Positions 7,463 through 15,047 of a DNA stretch of 32,554 bases are shown one piece after another; position 1 is the first letter of the stretch, and the number at the start of each line of letters is the position of its first letter. The stretch is from Bacilli bacterium (GTDB lineage: Bacteria; Bacillota_I; Bacilli_A; RF39; UBA660), in the NCBI GenBank assembly GCA_017410525.1, contig JAFQQQ010000010.1, forward strand, positions 1 through 32,554. Reading direction: 5' to 3'. The translations under genes and the position numbers were made by a program. Under the pieces are notes generated by a model that searched no databases, was not told where the DNA came from, and saw only the letters and a program-made list of their open reading frames with translations.

Positions 7463-7592
7463 ATCAATTATGAAATGCGATGACGGGGTTGGAATCCAAG
7501 AGCAATATAAAAAGAGTGATTCTTCTAGAATAAGTAAGGTGGGACCACTTATCATTTATGATAAGCCCTTACACATTTTCTAGAAGTTTTTT
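7463..7592 (+). promoter_or_regulatory. Glycine T-box leader of glyS with a very short Stem I
   Basis: A T-box senses uncharged tRNA and switches a terminator. The core AAGGTGGGACCAC (7536-7548) folds as AAGT-GGT-loop-ACC-ACTT. The competing terminator is nested: CTTCTAGAA (7522-7530)/TTCTAGAAG (7578-7586), GTAAGG/CCTTAC and CTTATC/GATAAG, then T6. Upstream, AAGAGCAATATAAAAAGAG (7498-7516) matches the linker of glyQS-type leaders. In the place of the specifier lies GGA-A-TCC (7491-7497), a glycine codon. The usual long Stem I, with its AGUA/GAA loop E and distal arm, is missing. The tRNA-end bulge is TGGG, whereas glycine leaders normally have TGGA. Confidence 0.75.
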
Positions 7593-7611
7593 AAATTTTG
7601 GAGGAGATATT

Positions 7612-8982
7612 ATGGAAAAAATAACAATGGAAAAAATGGTTAATTTATGTAAACAATATGGATTTATATTTCAGGGCAGTGAAATATATGATGGTCTTGC
7701 TAATACATGGGATTATGGGCCTTTAGGAAGTAGACTTAAAAATAATGTAAAAGATGCTTGGAGAAAAAGATTTATTCAAGAAAGACCAAATGCTTATGAA
7801 GTAGATGCAGATATTTTAATGCACCCAAGAGTTTGGGAAGCATCAGGACACGTTGCTTCTTTTGCAGATCCACTTACTGATTGTCGTGAATGTAAAACAA
7901 GACATAGAGCAGATAATCTAATAAATGATTTTAGTAATAGTAGTATTGGAGATGCTATGACTAATGAAGAGATGATTGATTACATTAATGAAAATAAAGT
8001 ACCATGCCCTAAATGTGGTAAGACTAATTTTACAGAAATTAGACAATTTAAATTAATGTTTGAAACACATAGAGGAGTTACTGAGGATGCTAAAAGTGTT
8101 GTTTATTTAAGACCTGAAAATGCACAGGGTGAATATGTTAACTTCTTAAATGTTCAAAGAAGTATGAGAGCTAAACTTCCATTCTCAATTGGACAAATAG
8201 GTAAAGCATTTAGAAATGAAATCACACCTGGTAACTTTACTTTTAGAACTATTGAATTTGAACAAATGGAATATCAAACATTCTGTAAAAAAGGTAATGA
8301 TGAAGTTTTATATGATTACTTTAAGGAATATGGTAAAAAATTCTATATGGATCTAGGATTACCTGAAGAGAAATTAAGGTTTCATGACCATGAAAAGCTT
8401 GCTCATTATGCTAAAGCAGCATGTGACATAGAATACTTATTCCCATTTGGATGGGGAGAAGTTAATGGTACTCATAATCGTACTGATTATGATTTATCAC
8501 GTCACCAAGAATATAGTGGTAAGAGTATGGAATACTTAGACCCAGAAACTAATGAAAAATATATACCATATATAATAGAATCTACTTATGGATTAGATAG
8601 AACTGTTTTAGCGCTTTTATTTGATGCGTATCATGAAGATGAATTAGAAGATGGTTCAACTAGAGAAGTGCTTTCTTTACATCCTTATTTAGCTCCATAC
8701 AAAGTAGCTGTTTTACCACTCGTTAAGAAATATCACAGTGAAAAAGCATTAGAAGTTTATAATAAACTTTCAAAATGTTTTATGACTACATATGATGAAA
8801 CAGGAAATATTGGTAAAAGATATAGAAGAGAAGATGTCATAGGAACCCCATTCTGTATTACAATTGATGATGAAACTATAAATAATAATACAGTTACAAT
8901 AAGGGATAGAGATACTATGGAACAAATAACACTTAATCTCGATGAAGTAGAAAAATATATAAAAGAAAAAATACAATTTTAA
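7612..8982 (+). CDS. glyS: Glycyl-tRNA synthetase, single-chain class II type
   Basis: Charges tRNA-Gly with glycine. The 456-residue protein belongs to the homodimeric GlyRS type rather than the alpha2beta2 type. It has the N-terminal block GFIFQGSEIYDGLANTWDYG, a Cys-rich insertion (DCRECKTRH and CPKCGK) that may bind zinc, motif 2 around FRNEITPGNFTFRTIEFEQM, motif 3 at GLDRTVLALL, and a C-terminal anticodon-binding domain from about LAPYKVAVLP. The start is ATG 7612 with GGAGGAG; upstream in-frame ATGs fall inside the T-box terminator. Regulation is by the T-box directly upstream. Confidence 0.96.
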   Translation: MEKITMEKMVNLCKQYGFIFQGSEIYDGLANTWDYGPLGSRLKNNVKDAWRKRFIQERPNAYEVDADILMHPRVWEASGHVASFADPLTDCRECKTRHRADNLINDFSNSSIGDAMTNEEMIDYINENKVPCPKCGKTNFTEIRQFKLMFETHRGVTEDAKSVVYLRPENAQGEYVNFLNVQRSMRAKLPFSIGQIGKAFRNEITPGNFTFRTIEFEQMEYQTFCKKGNDEVLYDYFKEYGKKFYMDLGLPEEKLRFHDHEKLAHYAKAACDIEYLFPFGWGEVNGTHNRTDYDLSRHQEYSGKSMEYLDPETNEKYIPYIIESTYGLDRTVLALLFDAYHEDELEDGSTREVLSLHPYLAPYKVAVLPLVKKYHSEKALEVYNKLSKCFMTTYDETGNIGKRYRREDVIGTPFCITIDDETINNNTVTIRDRDTMEQITLNLDEVEKYIKEKIQF

Positions 8983-9007
8983 AAGGACATTAGAGTCCTT
9001 TTTTTAA
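8981..9007. terminator. Terminator between glyS and sspI
   Basis: Stem AAAGGAC (8982-8988) / GTCCTTT (8995-9001) with a T-run on the plus strand and A/T-rich flanks on the other. It contains the stop codons of both convergent genes. Confidence 0.8.
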
Positions 9008-9193
9008 TGTTTTTAAAATATAGTCTTTTTTAGTCTCATCTGAGTTGCTCCATAGTATTTCAAAAAATACTCCAAGCCCCGGAAGAGTTATCTCATCTTT
9101 TTCATATATAGAGTCTTCTATGGCTTTTTTTATTTCCTCTATATTACTATTTTCAAAATTATTTATAATACTTTTTCTAATATCTATATCCAT
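8990..9193 (-). CDS. sspI: Small acid-soluble spore protein of the SspI family
   Basis: A 67-residue protein matching SspI along its length. It starts MDIDIRKSIINNFENSNIEE (usual MDLNLRHAVI-N---N--E) and carries the central signature LPGLGVFFEILW (usual LPGLGVLFEVIW), ending YILKTLKKGL. In bacilli SspI is a minor spore-core protein made in the forespore. GGAGAAA precedes the ATG. Upstream is a forespore-type (sigma-G-like) promoter, which fits. It converges with glyS and lies downstream of a coat-like gene on the same strand. This is one of the clearest signs that the organism has a sporulation programme. Confidence 0.88.
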   Translation of the reverse strand: MDIDIRKSIINNFENSNIEEIKKAIEDSIYEKDEITLPGLGVFFEILWSNSDETKKDYILKTLKKGL

Positions 9194-9212
9194 AAGTTTC
9201 TCCTTTCTATTT

Positions 9213-9241
9213 TATAATGACAAAAAAATAAAAATATATGC
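9213..9241 (-). promoter_or_regulatory. Candidate sigma-G promoter of sspI
   Basis: On the minus strand: GCATA (9241-9237), 17-base spacer, CATTATA (9219-9213). This matches the forespore sigma-G pattern G-ATR / CAT--TA at normal spacing and sits 20 bases before the sspI start. Confidence 0.55.
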
Positions 9242-9243
9242 AG

Positions 9244-9266
9244 AAAAAAGAAACTAAGTTTCTTTT
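9244..9266 (-). terminator. Terminator of the coat-like gene
   Basis: Stem AAAAGAAACT (9246-9255) / AGTTTCTTTT (9257-9266), read on the minus strand with a T-run beyond it. It overlaps the stop codon of the gene at 9265-9537. Confidence 0.7.
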
Positions 9267-9537
9267 ATACCATATAGTAATTAGAATCGTTATATTTATT
9301 ATTTAAATTATTATTATTTAAGTTTTCTAATCTACTAACCCTTTTATCAAGTAAGTTTATTTGTTGTTCTATATTATTTAATTGTTGTTCAAATGTATTT
9401 TGTGAAATACCCATATTAGGCATCATAGGTTGTTGTTGAAAACCACCTTGATACATAGGATATCCCATTGGTGGCATCATAGGTTGCCCATATATAGGAT
9501 AACTCATATTATTTGAACAATTTCTTTTATCTTTCAT
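9265..9537 (-). CDS. Met/Pro/Gln-rich small protein with a coiled coil, possibly a spore coat protein
   Basis: 90 residues in two parts. The first (about 10-45) is rich in Met, Pro, Gly, Tyr and Gln (for example GQPMMPPMGYPMYQGG). The second (47-75) is a heptad-like coiled coil, FEQQLNNIEQQINLLDKRVS followed by RLE, ending in an Asn-rich tail. No catalytic domain is present. Such composition is common in spore coat and surface assembly proteins, and the neighbour is sspI. The function is inferred from composition and context only. GGAGGGA lies before the ATG, and a CATATAAT box about 30 bases upstream resembles mother-cell sigma-E/K -10 elements, without a well-spaced -35. Confidence 0.6.
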   Translation of the reverse strand: MKDKRNCSNNMSYPIYGQPMMPPMGYPMYQGGFQQQPMMPNMGISQNTFEQQLNNIEQQINLLDKRVSRLENLNNNNLNNKYNDSNYYMV

Positions 9538-9612
9538 AAATCCCTCCTATAAAATTATATGTGATTTATTTATTATATTCATAAAATGTGTTATAATTAG
9601 ATAGGTGATATT

Positions 9613-10239
9613 ATGAGACTTAGAAATGTAAAGGGAGCGAGTGCTGTAATAGAAAACTGTCCTTTTATAATAAAAAATTATAAAGAATATAAAGGGAAAT
9701 ATAAAACAATTTTTAATAATAATAATCCTATTCATATAGAAATAGGTATGGGCAAAGGAGATTTTATAATAGGAATGGCTAAAAAATATCCTGAAATTAA
9801 TTTTATAGGTATTGAAAAGTTTGATAGCGTTATTGTAAGGGCAATCGAAAAACTAGATGAAGAAATACCTAATTTAAGATTAATTAGAATGGATGCAACC
9901 GAAATAGAAGAAGTATTTAATAAAGAGGTAGATACTATTTATTTAAATTTTTCAGACCCATGGCCTAAGAATAGACATTCTGATAGAAGACTTAGTAGTC
10001 TAAAATTTTTAAAGAGATATGATAATTTATTTAAAGGTGAGAAAATTATTATTATGAAAACTGATAATAGGAAGTTATTTGAATTCTCTTTAATAGAATT
10101 TAATAATTACAATTATAAGTTTGAAGAGATAAGCTTGGATTTATATAAAGATGATATAAAAGATAATGTTCAAACTGAGTATGAAAGAAGATTTCATGAA
10201 TTAGGTTTTCCTATTTATAAAGTAATAGTTAAGAAGTAG
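9613..10239 (+). CDS. trmB: tRNA (guanine-N7-)-methyltransferase
   Basis: Uses S-adenosylmethionine to methylate G46 of tRNA. The 208-residue protein has the SAM-binding loop IEIGMGKGDFI (usual EIGFGKGEF), the second acidic strand NFIGIEKFDSV, and the TrmB hallmark LNFSDPWPKNRHSDRRL (DPWPKxRHxKRRL). The C-terminus TEYERRFHELGFPIYKV is also typical. The ATG follows GGTGATATT. A TATAAT lies about 20 bases upstream. It is divergent from the coat-like gene. Confidence 0.95.
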   Translation: MRLRNVKGASAVIENCPFIIKNYKEYKGKYKTIFNNNNPIHIEIGMGKGDFIIGMAKKYPEINFIGIEKFDSVIVRAIEKLDEEIPNLRLIRMDATEIEEVFNKEVDTIYLNFSDPWPKNRHSDRRLSSLKFLKRYDNLFKGEKIIIMKTDNRKLFEFSLIEFNNYNYKFEEISLDLYKDDIKDNVQTEYERRFHELGFPIYKVIVKK

Positions 10240-10273
10240 TATACATCTTATTTACACATATTATAAATAAAAT

Positions 10274-10303
10274 ATGGCAAAAAAAATAAATATTTGTTAT
10301 AAT
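10274..10303 (+). promoter_or_regulatory. Extended -10 promoter of the envelope operon
   Basis: TGTTATAAT (10295-10303) with a weak -35 (TGGCAA, 10275-10280) at 17 bases. It drives the lipoprotein gene and probably the five genes after it. Confidence 0.55.
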
Positions 10304-10321
10304 AGAGTAGGAAGGTGTCTC

Positions 10322-10942
10322 ATGAAAAAGATAATACTAACTATTTTATTAGTTTTAGTACTAACTGGGTGCTCAATAGTTAGAATAGATACAAGTAGTA
10401 TTGATAATATACTAAATGTAATTTTAACTAAAAACAATACGTTATTTAATCAAGTCGGACAAGGTTATAAGTATTATTTGCCTGGTGGAGTTACTTATAT
10501 AGATAGTGATGATTTAAATGATATATTATATTGTAATGGTACTTACTATTATTTATATATAGATGCCATAAGTTATCACTATAATACAAATATAAATTAT
10601 AAAATTAATAATGGTGCTTATTATTCTAAAACATTTTCAAAAAAGGATGGATTTAAACATTCTGGATATATTGAAATAAATGAACAAGGTAATTTATATC
10701 ATGTAGAGTTTGTATATAATTATGCGAAGATAGAAACATTAGTTAATAAAGAAAACTTAAATAATGCAGTATTAAACGCTTCTTATATATTATCAACTAT
10801 AAAATATAATAAAGATATTGTTGAGCTTATGTTAGAAGATGATTATTTTACAAATAAAACAGGAAAGTATGATGATTTTAACTCTAAAGAAGAAAGTGAA
10901 AAGTTTGTATTAGAGAAAGAAACTACGATGGAAGAAAGATAA
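10322..10942 (+). CDS. Lipoprotein of unknown function
   Basis: 206 residues with a classic lipoprotein signal: MKKIILTILLVLVLTGCS, lipobox LTGC, Cys17 the likely lipidated residue. The mature part is polar and Tyr/Asn-rich with no recognised domain, ending in an acidic tail. ATG 10322 follows GGAAGGTG; an earlier in-frame ATG at 10274 lies in the promoter. First gene of a tightly spaced operon with an acidic cytosolic protein, YtxG/YtxH-like proteins, a single-span protein and a GGDEF sensor, which suggests an envelope-related role. Confidence 0.8.
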   Translation: MKKIILTILLVLVLTGCSIVRIDTSSIDNILNVILTKNNTLFNQVGQGYKYYLPGGVTYIDSDDLNDILYCNGTYYYLYIDAISYHYNTNINYKINNGAYYSKTFSKKDGFKHSGYIEINEQGNLYHVEFVYNYAKIETLVNKENLNNAVLNASYILSTIKYNKDIVELMLEDDYFTNKTGKYDDFNSKEESEKFVLEKETTMEER

Positions 10943-10952
10943 GGTGAAAAAA

Positions 10953-11747
10953 ATGGGATTTTTTGAAAAAGTAAAAAATATGTTTACTGAAGAAATAGAA
11001 GATGATGATGTAAAAGTAGAACAAATAAAAAAAGAAGTTACTAAAGTAGCTATTGAATCTCCAAATACTAAAGAAGAAGTAAAAGATGAATATGAATTTA
11101 GAAGTGAAGATAAAATTAACATTCCAGTATTCTTCGATGATAATGATTTCAGAGATTTAAAATTAGAAGAAAAAAAGTCAGAACCTAAAAAAGAATATAA
11201 AGAAAGAGAATTATATGGGATAAAAAAAGAAGAACCTGTGGTTGAAAAGAAAGTATTTAAACCAACGCCTATTATTTCTCCAGTATATGGTGTTCTTGAT
11301 AAGAATTATCACAAAGAAGATATAGTATCTAGAAATGAGGTCAGAACTAATAGAGTAGAAAAAAGTGTTAATGAATCATCTATAGATGCTATAAGAAATA
11401 AAGCATATGGCACTTTAGAAGATGAGTTAGAAAATACTTTATTTGGATCTAATTCGATATTGTTTAAAAGAGACACTAGAGAAGATGAATTAGAAATTAA
11501 AGAAGTTAATGATGATGTTTTAACTGATTTAACTGATGATATAAGCAAAGAGTTAGATGAACTTTTAATAAGAAAAGAAAGATATGTTGATGATATTGAA
11601 GAAATAGATGATGTAGAAGATAAATTAGTGGATGAACCAATAGATGAATATGAAGAAGATCTTAAAGTAGAAAAAGAAGATTTAGGTGACGATGATTTAT
11701 TAGATTTTATTGATTCAACCCTTTATAAAGATGGAGATGATGAATAA
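10953..11747 (+). CDS. Acidic, largely disordered protein
   Basis: 264 residues, very rich in Asp, Glu and Lys, with little hydrophobic content apart from the N-terminal MGFFEKVKNMF, an amphipathic segment that might touch the membrane, and a few short motifs (INIPVFFDDNDF, IISPVYGVLDKNY). The second half is strongly acidic. No known domain was recognised. The ATG at 10953 is preceded by AAGGTG (10941-10946), and the stop overlaps the next start by one base. It might be a scaffold between membrane and cytosol, but this is inference from composition. Confidence 0.75.
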   Translation: MGFFEKVKNMFTEEIEDDDVKVEQIKKEVTKVAIESPNTKEEVKDEYEFRSEDKINIPVFFDDNDFRDLKLEEKKSEPKKEYKERELYGIKKEEPVVEKKVFKPTPIISPVYGVLDKNYHKEDIVSRNEVRTNRVEKSVNESSIDAIRNKAYGTLEDELENTLFGSNSILFKRDTREDELEIKEVNDDVLTDLTDDISKELDELLIRKERYVDDIEEIDDVEDKLVDEPIDEYEEDLKVEKEDLGDDDLLDFIDSTLYKDGDDE

Positions 11748-12034
11748 TGATGGTAGATTTAAATCAATTATTAGGGCTAGTTTTATATATAACTTCTATA
11801 ATTTTAGTAATTGTTTTTATAGTATTAGGAATAAAATTAATAAAGACTTTAAAAAAAGTAGATAATGTTATAGATGATGTTAATGAAAAAATGGACAAAG
11901 TAGATGGAGTTTTTGATATTATTGATAAAACTGCAGATTATGCATCAGGTATAAGTGATAAAATTATAAGTGGTATATCTAGTTTTGTTGGTCTTTTATT
12001 AGGAAAAAAGAAAGGGAAAAATGACGATGAGTAA
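11747..12034 (+). CDS. Single-span membrane protein, YtxG-like (DUF948 type)
   Basis: 95 residues: one N-terminal membrane helix (about 8-30, LGLVLYITSIILVIVFIVLG), then a predicted coiled coil with regular Val/Ile/Met spacing (VDNVIDDVNEKMDKVDGV), a second hydrophobic stretch (SGISSFVGLLLG) and a Lys-rich end. This is the layout of B. subtilis YtxG. The next gene is YtxH-like, as in the ytxGH pair. The start overlaps the previous stop (TAATG); a second ATG follows immediately. Confidence 0.65.
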   Translation: MMVDLNQLLGLVLYITSIILVIVFIVLGIKLIKTLKKVDNVIDDVNEKMDKVDGVFDIIDKTADYASGISDKIISGISSFVGLLLGKKKGKNDDE

Positions 12035-12437
12035 GAAAAAAAGTGGATTAGGTAAATTTTTATTAGGTGCTGGTATAGGAGCAGGGCTTGGAATGCTACT
12101 TACTAAAAAAACTGGTAAAGAAAATAGAGAAATATTAAAGAAAAAAGTAGATGAATTAGTAATTAAAGCTAAATCTATCGATGTAGAAGAAGTTAAAGAA
12201 AATATTGAAAAAAAAGTAGAAGAAATAATGGCTGAAGTTGCAGATTTAGATAAAGAAAAAGCATTAAAAATAGCTAAAAAGAAAGCTGAACAAATTAAAG
12301 AAAAAGCAGAAGAGTTAGTAGAATATGTAATTGAAAAAGGGACTCCTGTTTTAGAGAAATCTGCTTGTTTAGTTAAAGAAAAAGCAATTGAGGTAACAAA
12401 AGAAGTATTAAAAAGGTTAGAACAAGAAGAAAAATAA
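12021..12437 (+). CDS. YtxH-domain protein
   Basis: 138 residues. A short basic N-terminus is followed by a Gly-rich hydrophobic stretch FLLGAGIGAGLGMLLTKKTG and KENRE, the signature of YtxH ('gas vesicle-like') proteins (usual GAGLGLLFAPKSGKE-R). A long Lys/Glu helix follows. Family members are membrane-associated stress proteins of unclear mechanism. The frame overlaps the previous gene by 14 bases. Either ATG 12021 or ATG 12027 could be used (AAAGGG at 12011-12016); I keep the first. A CAAGAAGAA/TTCTTCTTG hairpin follows the stop. Confidence 0.8.
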   Translation: MTMSKKKSGLGKFLLGAGIGAGLGMLLTKKTGKENREILKKKVDELVIKAKSIDVEEVKENIEKKVEEIMAEVADLDKEKALKIAKKKAEQIKEKAEELVEYVIEKGTPVLEKSACLVKEKAIEVTKEVLKRLEQEEK

Positions 12438-12465
12438 TTCTTCTTGTTTGCCATGAGGTGAGCAC

Positions 12466-12888
12466 ATGAAAAAATATATTAAATATATTGTATTATTTGT
12501 TATAATAATAGTAATTTTTATATTAGGATTTTTCATTTATAAAAACATGTTTGCTGATTCAGTTAATTCAAGATATAAAGATATAGAAAATTATAAGTTA
12601 ACTAACAATGAAAAAAATTCAGTAAAAGATAAAATAAATGAATTAGAAAATATTAAAAGCGTAAAAGTATATAAAGATTCAAAAATAATTAAAATAGTTG
12701 TAAAACTAGAAGAAGATATAAATTTTGAAAGTATAAAGACAAAAGCAAATGAAGCAATAACTAGTTTTAGTGAGGAAAATCTTTCTTATTATGATTTAGA
12801 GCTTTTTATAGAATCTTCTAACAAAGAAAGTGAAGTATATCCACAAATAGGATATAAATTTAAAACTAATTCAGAATTTGCTTGGTAG
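12466..12888 (+). CDS. Single-span membrane protein of unknown function
   Basis: 140 residues. The N-terminal helix (about 6-28, YIVLFVIIIVIFILGFFIYK) has no cleavage motif, so it is an anchor. The outer part contains a small alpha/beta domain with ELENIKSVKVYKDSKIIKIV, a heavy-metal-associated-like or ferredoxin-like strand pattern but without metal-binding Cys. No family was recognised. GAGGTGAG precedes the ATG. It lies between the YtxH-like gene and the GGDEF gene, only 8 bases from the latter, so a shared membrane role is likely. Confidence 0.7.
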   Translation: MKKYIKYIVLFVIIIVIFILGFFIYKNMFADSVNSRYKDIENYKLTNNEKNSVKDKINELENIKSVKVYKDSKIIKIVVKLEEDINFESIKTKANEAITSFSEENLSYYDLELFIESSNKESEVYPQIGYKFKTNSEFAW

Positions 12889-12896
12889 GTGAGTGT

Positions 12897-14969
12897 ATGA
12901 AAAAAAGTAATAAAAAAACAATAATAGTGGTAGTATCTATATTAGTTACTTTATTAATTGTTGGATTAATCGTTTTAGTGTTTAGTTCTAGAAATAGTAA
13001 TTCTTTAACTTTAGAAGAAAACAAATGGATTGATTCAAATAAACAGAATGTTATCGATATAGCAATCATGAATGATATACCAGTATTAAGTAATAATGGA
13101 GAAGGTTTAATTTATAATTATTTAGATTATGTTACAAAAGAGTATTCTTTAAAGTTTAATATAATTCCTAATAAATTAGATAATGTGGTAGATTATCAAT
13201 ATAATATGGATTTAGTATTTAGTACTACTGAAAGTGACATAATCTTATTAGAAGATAATTTAGTATTAGTTACTTTAGATAACAAGGTATATACTGATTT
13301 AAATGATATTACTAATTTAACATTAGGTGTTACTACGATAGACAAAGAAATAGTTTCTAATTATCTATCAAATAACAATATAACATTTGTTGAATATACA
13401 ACTTATACTGAATTGAAAGAGTCTATGGTACCTATAGCAACTGGTAATGGAACTGTTACTGCTCCGGTTAATGGTATTATAATTCCAAAAACGATATCTA
13501 CACAAGAAATAGTTCAAAATAGTTATAACGTTTCTTATCACTTTGATGGCTTAAATAAATATTTTGTTTTAAAAACAACGGGGCAAAAAGAACTTAATAG
13601 TATATTACATAAAAGTTTTAATAATTGGAAAGAAAATGAATATATTACAAGTTATAATACAAATCTTTTAAATAATTATTATAGTTTTAAAAATATAACA
13701 GATACTGATCAAAAGAAATTACACAGTAAAAGTTATTCTTATGGTTTTATAGATGATGGTATTTTTAATACCTTAGATAATAATAAAATAACTGGTATAA
13801 ACGAATTAGTATTAAAGGATTTTAATAAATTTTCTAATATTTCAATAACTTATATTAAATATAATAGTATTAGTAAATTATTAAAAGAATTTAATTCTGA
13901 AAAATTAGATTTTATTATGGATATTGTTGATGGAACAAATTATACAAATGAAGTTTACATTACTACTGGTTTATATAATAAGCAATTAGTTATTATCTCA
14001 GGAATAGGTAATAAGGATATTATTAATGGAGTTAAATCTTTAAAAAATAAAGAAGTTTTAACTATTAAAGATTCTTATTTAGAAAAATATTTAACTGATA
14101 ATGGAATAAAAGTTAGACTTTATAATAATTTCACAGATTTATCAATAGATTTTTCTAGTAATGACATTGCTATAATAGATTTAGAAAATTATAATTTTTA
14201 TAAAACAAGTGCATTTAAAGATAGTAAAATAAATTACATATTAGATTCTAATGATAAATACAAATATGTAATAAACGGTACTGAAGAGAATACTATGTTT
14301 AAAGACATGTTCAATTTCTATTTAAATTATAACTCAACAAAAGAACTAGTTCTTTCAAATTATGATGATATAGCTTATAGAAATACTAATATTATATATA
14401 TTTTAATATTTATTATATTTGTTTTGTGTATTTACTTAGTAGTTGATTTTTCTAATCATTTAAAAGTGATGTTAAAGAAAATTAGGGAAAACAAAAAAAT
14501 TCATTTAAGTAAAGAAGATAAAATTAAATATATTGATCAACTTACTTCGTTAAAAAATAGAGCGTATTTAAACAGTAAAATAGAGTCTTGGGATGAATCA
14601 GAAGTTTATCCACAATCTATAATAGTAATAGACTTAAATAATGTATCTTATATAAATGATAATTATGGTAGAGAAGAAGGGGATAAAGTTATTGCTGAAG
14701 CTGCTAATATTTTAATTCAGCATCAAATGCAAAATAGTGAAATTATTAGAACAGATGGTAATGAATTCTTAATATATTTAGTAGGGTATGAAGAAAAGCA
14801 AATTATTTCTTATTTAAGGAAATTAAATAAAGAATTAAAAGGCTTATCTCATGGATTTGGTGCAGCTTCAGGTTATAGTATTATTACTGATGCTATTAAA
14901 ACTGTAGATGATGCTGTAAACGAAGCAACACTTGATATGAAAAATAATAAAGAGGATATTGATTATTAA
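12897..14969 (+). CDS. Membrane sensor with degenerate GGDEF domain
   Basis: 690 residues: TM1 (about 9-29), a large extracellular region (30-495) that looks like two solute-binding (SBP_bac_3-like) lobes, TM2 (~499-518), a short linker and a GGDEF domain (~545-690). GGDEF proteins make cyclic di-GMP from two GTP. The metal-binding strand is intact (IIVIDLNNVSYINDNYG), but the signature is DGNEF (about 620-624) instead of GGDEF, with the first Gly and the catalytic-site Asp replaced. Activity is therefore doubtful; it may bind GTP or act as a receptor. ATG 12897 follows TAGGTGAG. It ends the operon that begins at 10322. Confidence 0.85.
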   Translation: MKKSNKKTIIVVVSILVTLLIVGLIVLVFSSRNSNSLTLEENKWIDSNKQNVIDIAIMNDIPVLSNNGEGLIYNYLDYVTKEYSLKFNIIPNKLDNVVDYQYNMDLVFSTTESDIILLEDNLVLVTLDNKVYTDLNDITNLTLGVTTIDKEIVSNYLSNNNITFVEYTTYTELKESMVPIATGNGTVTAPVNGIIIPKTISTQEIVQNSYNVSYHFDGLNKYFVLKTTGQKELNSILHKSFNNWKENEYITSYNTNLLNNYYSFKNITDTDQKKLHSKSYSYGFIDDGIFNTLDNNKITGINELVLKDFNKFSNISITYIKYNSISKLLKEFNSEKLDFIMDIVDGTNYTNEVYITTGLYNKQLVIISGIGNKDIINGVKSLKNKEVLTIKDSYLEKYLTDNGIKVRLYNNFTDLSIDFSSNDIAIIDLENYNFYKTSAFKDSKINYILDSNDKYKYVINGTEENTMFKDMFNFYLNYNSTKELVLSNYDDIAYRNTNIIYILIFIIFVLCIYLVVDFSNHLKVMLKKIRENKKIHLSKEDKIKYIDQLTSLKNRAYLNSKIESWDESEVYPQSIIVIDLNNVSYINDNYGREEGDKVIAEAANILIQHQMQNSEIIRTDGNEFLIYLVGYEEKQIISYLRKLNKELKGLSHGFGAASGYSIITDAIKTVDDAVNEATLDMKNNKEDIDY

Positions 14970-14978
14970 TATCCTTTT
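14953..14978 (+). terminator. Terminator of the envelope operon
   Basis: Stem AGGATATT (14953-14960) / AATATCCT (14968-14975), T-run after it. The GGDEF stop codon lies at the base of the 3' arm. Confidence 0.75.
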
Positions 14979-15003
14979 CTGTTATAAAAATCTAAATTAT
15001 TTA

Positions 15004-15032
15004 TTGTTACAAACTTTCGTTTGTGTTACAAT
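15004..15032 (+). promoter_or_regulatory. recX promoter with a dyad operator filling the spacer
   Basis: TTGTTA (15004-15009), exactly 17 bases, TACAAT (15027-15032). The spacer holds the perfect dyad CAAAC-TTTC-GTTTG (15010-15023), extending to ACAAAC/GTTTGT. A protein bound there would block RNA polymerase. RecX genes are often under SOS control, and this arm-gap-arm geometry is like LexA boxes (CGAAC-N4-GTTCG), with A/T in place of G/C. Confidence 0.6.
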
Positions 15033-15047
15033 AATATTGGTGATAAC

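Noticed and set aside
7558-7611. Upstream start of glyS at 7558
   Set aside because: It lies in the T-box terminator hairpin and has no ribosome site; ATG 7612 has GGAGGAG.
12422-12450. Hairpin CAAGAAGAA/TTCTTCTTG as the end of the envelope operon
   Set aside because: The T-run after it is only three bases and the next gene follows within 30 bases with no promoter; at most a partial attenuator.
11999-12454. 151-codon minus-strand frame opposite the YtxH-like gene
   Set aside because: Ser/Phe-rich mirror of a Lys/Glu-rich gene, with no ribosome site; an antisense shadow.
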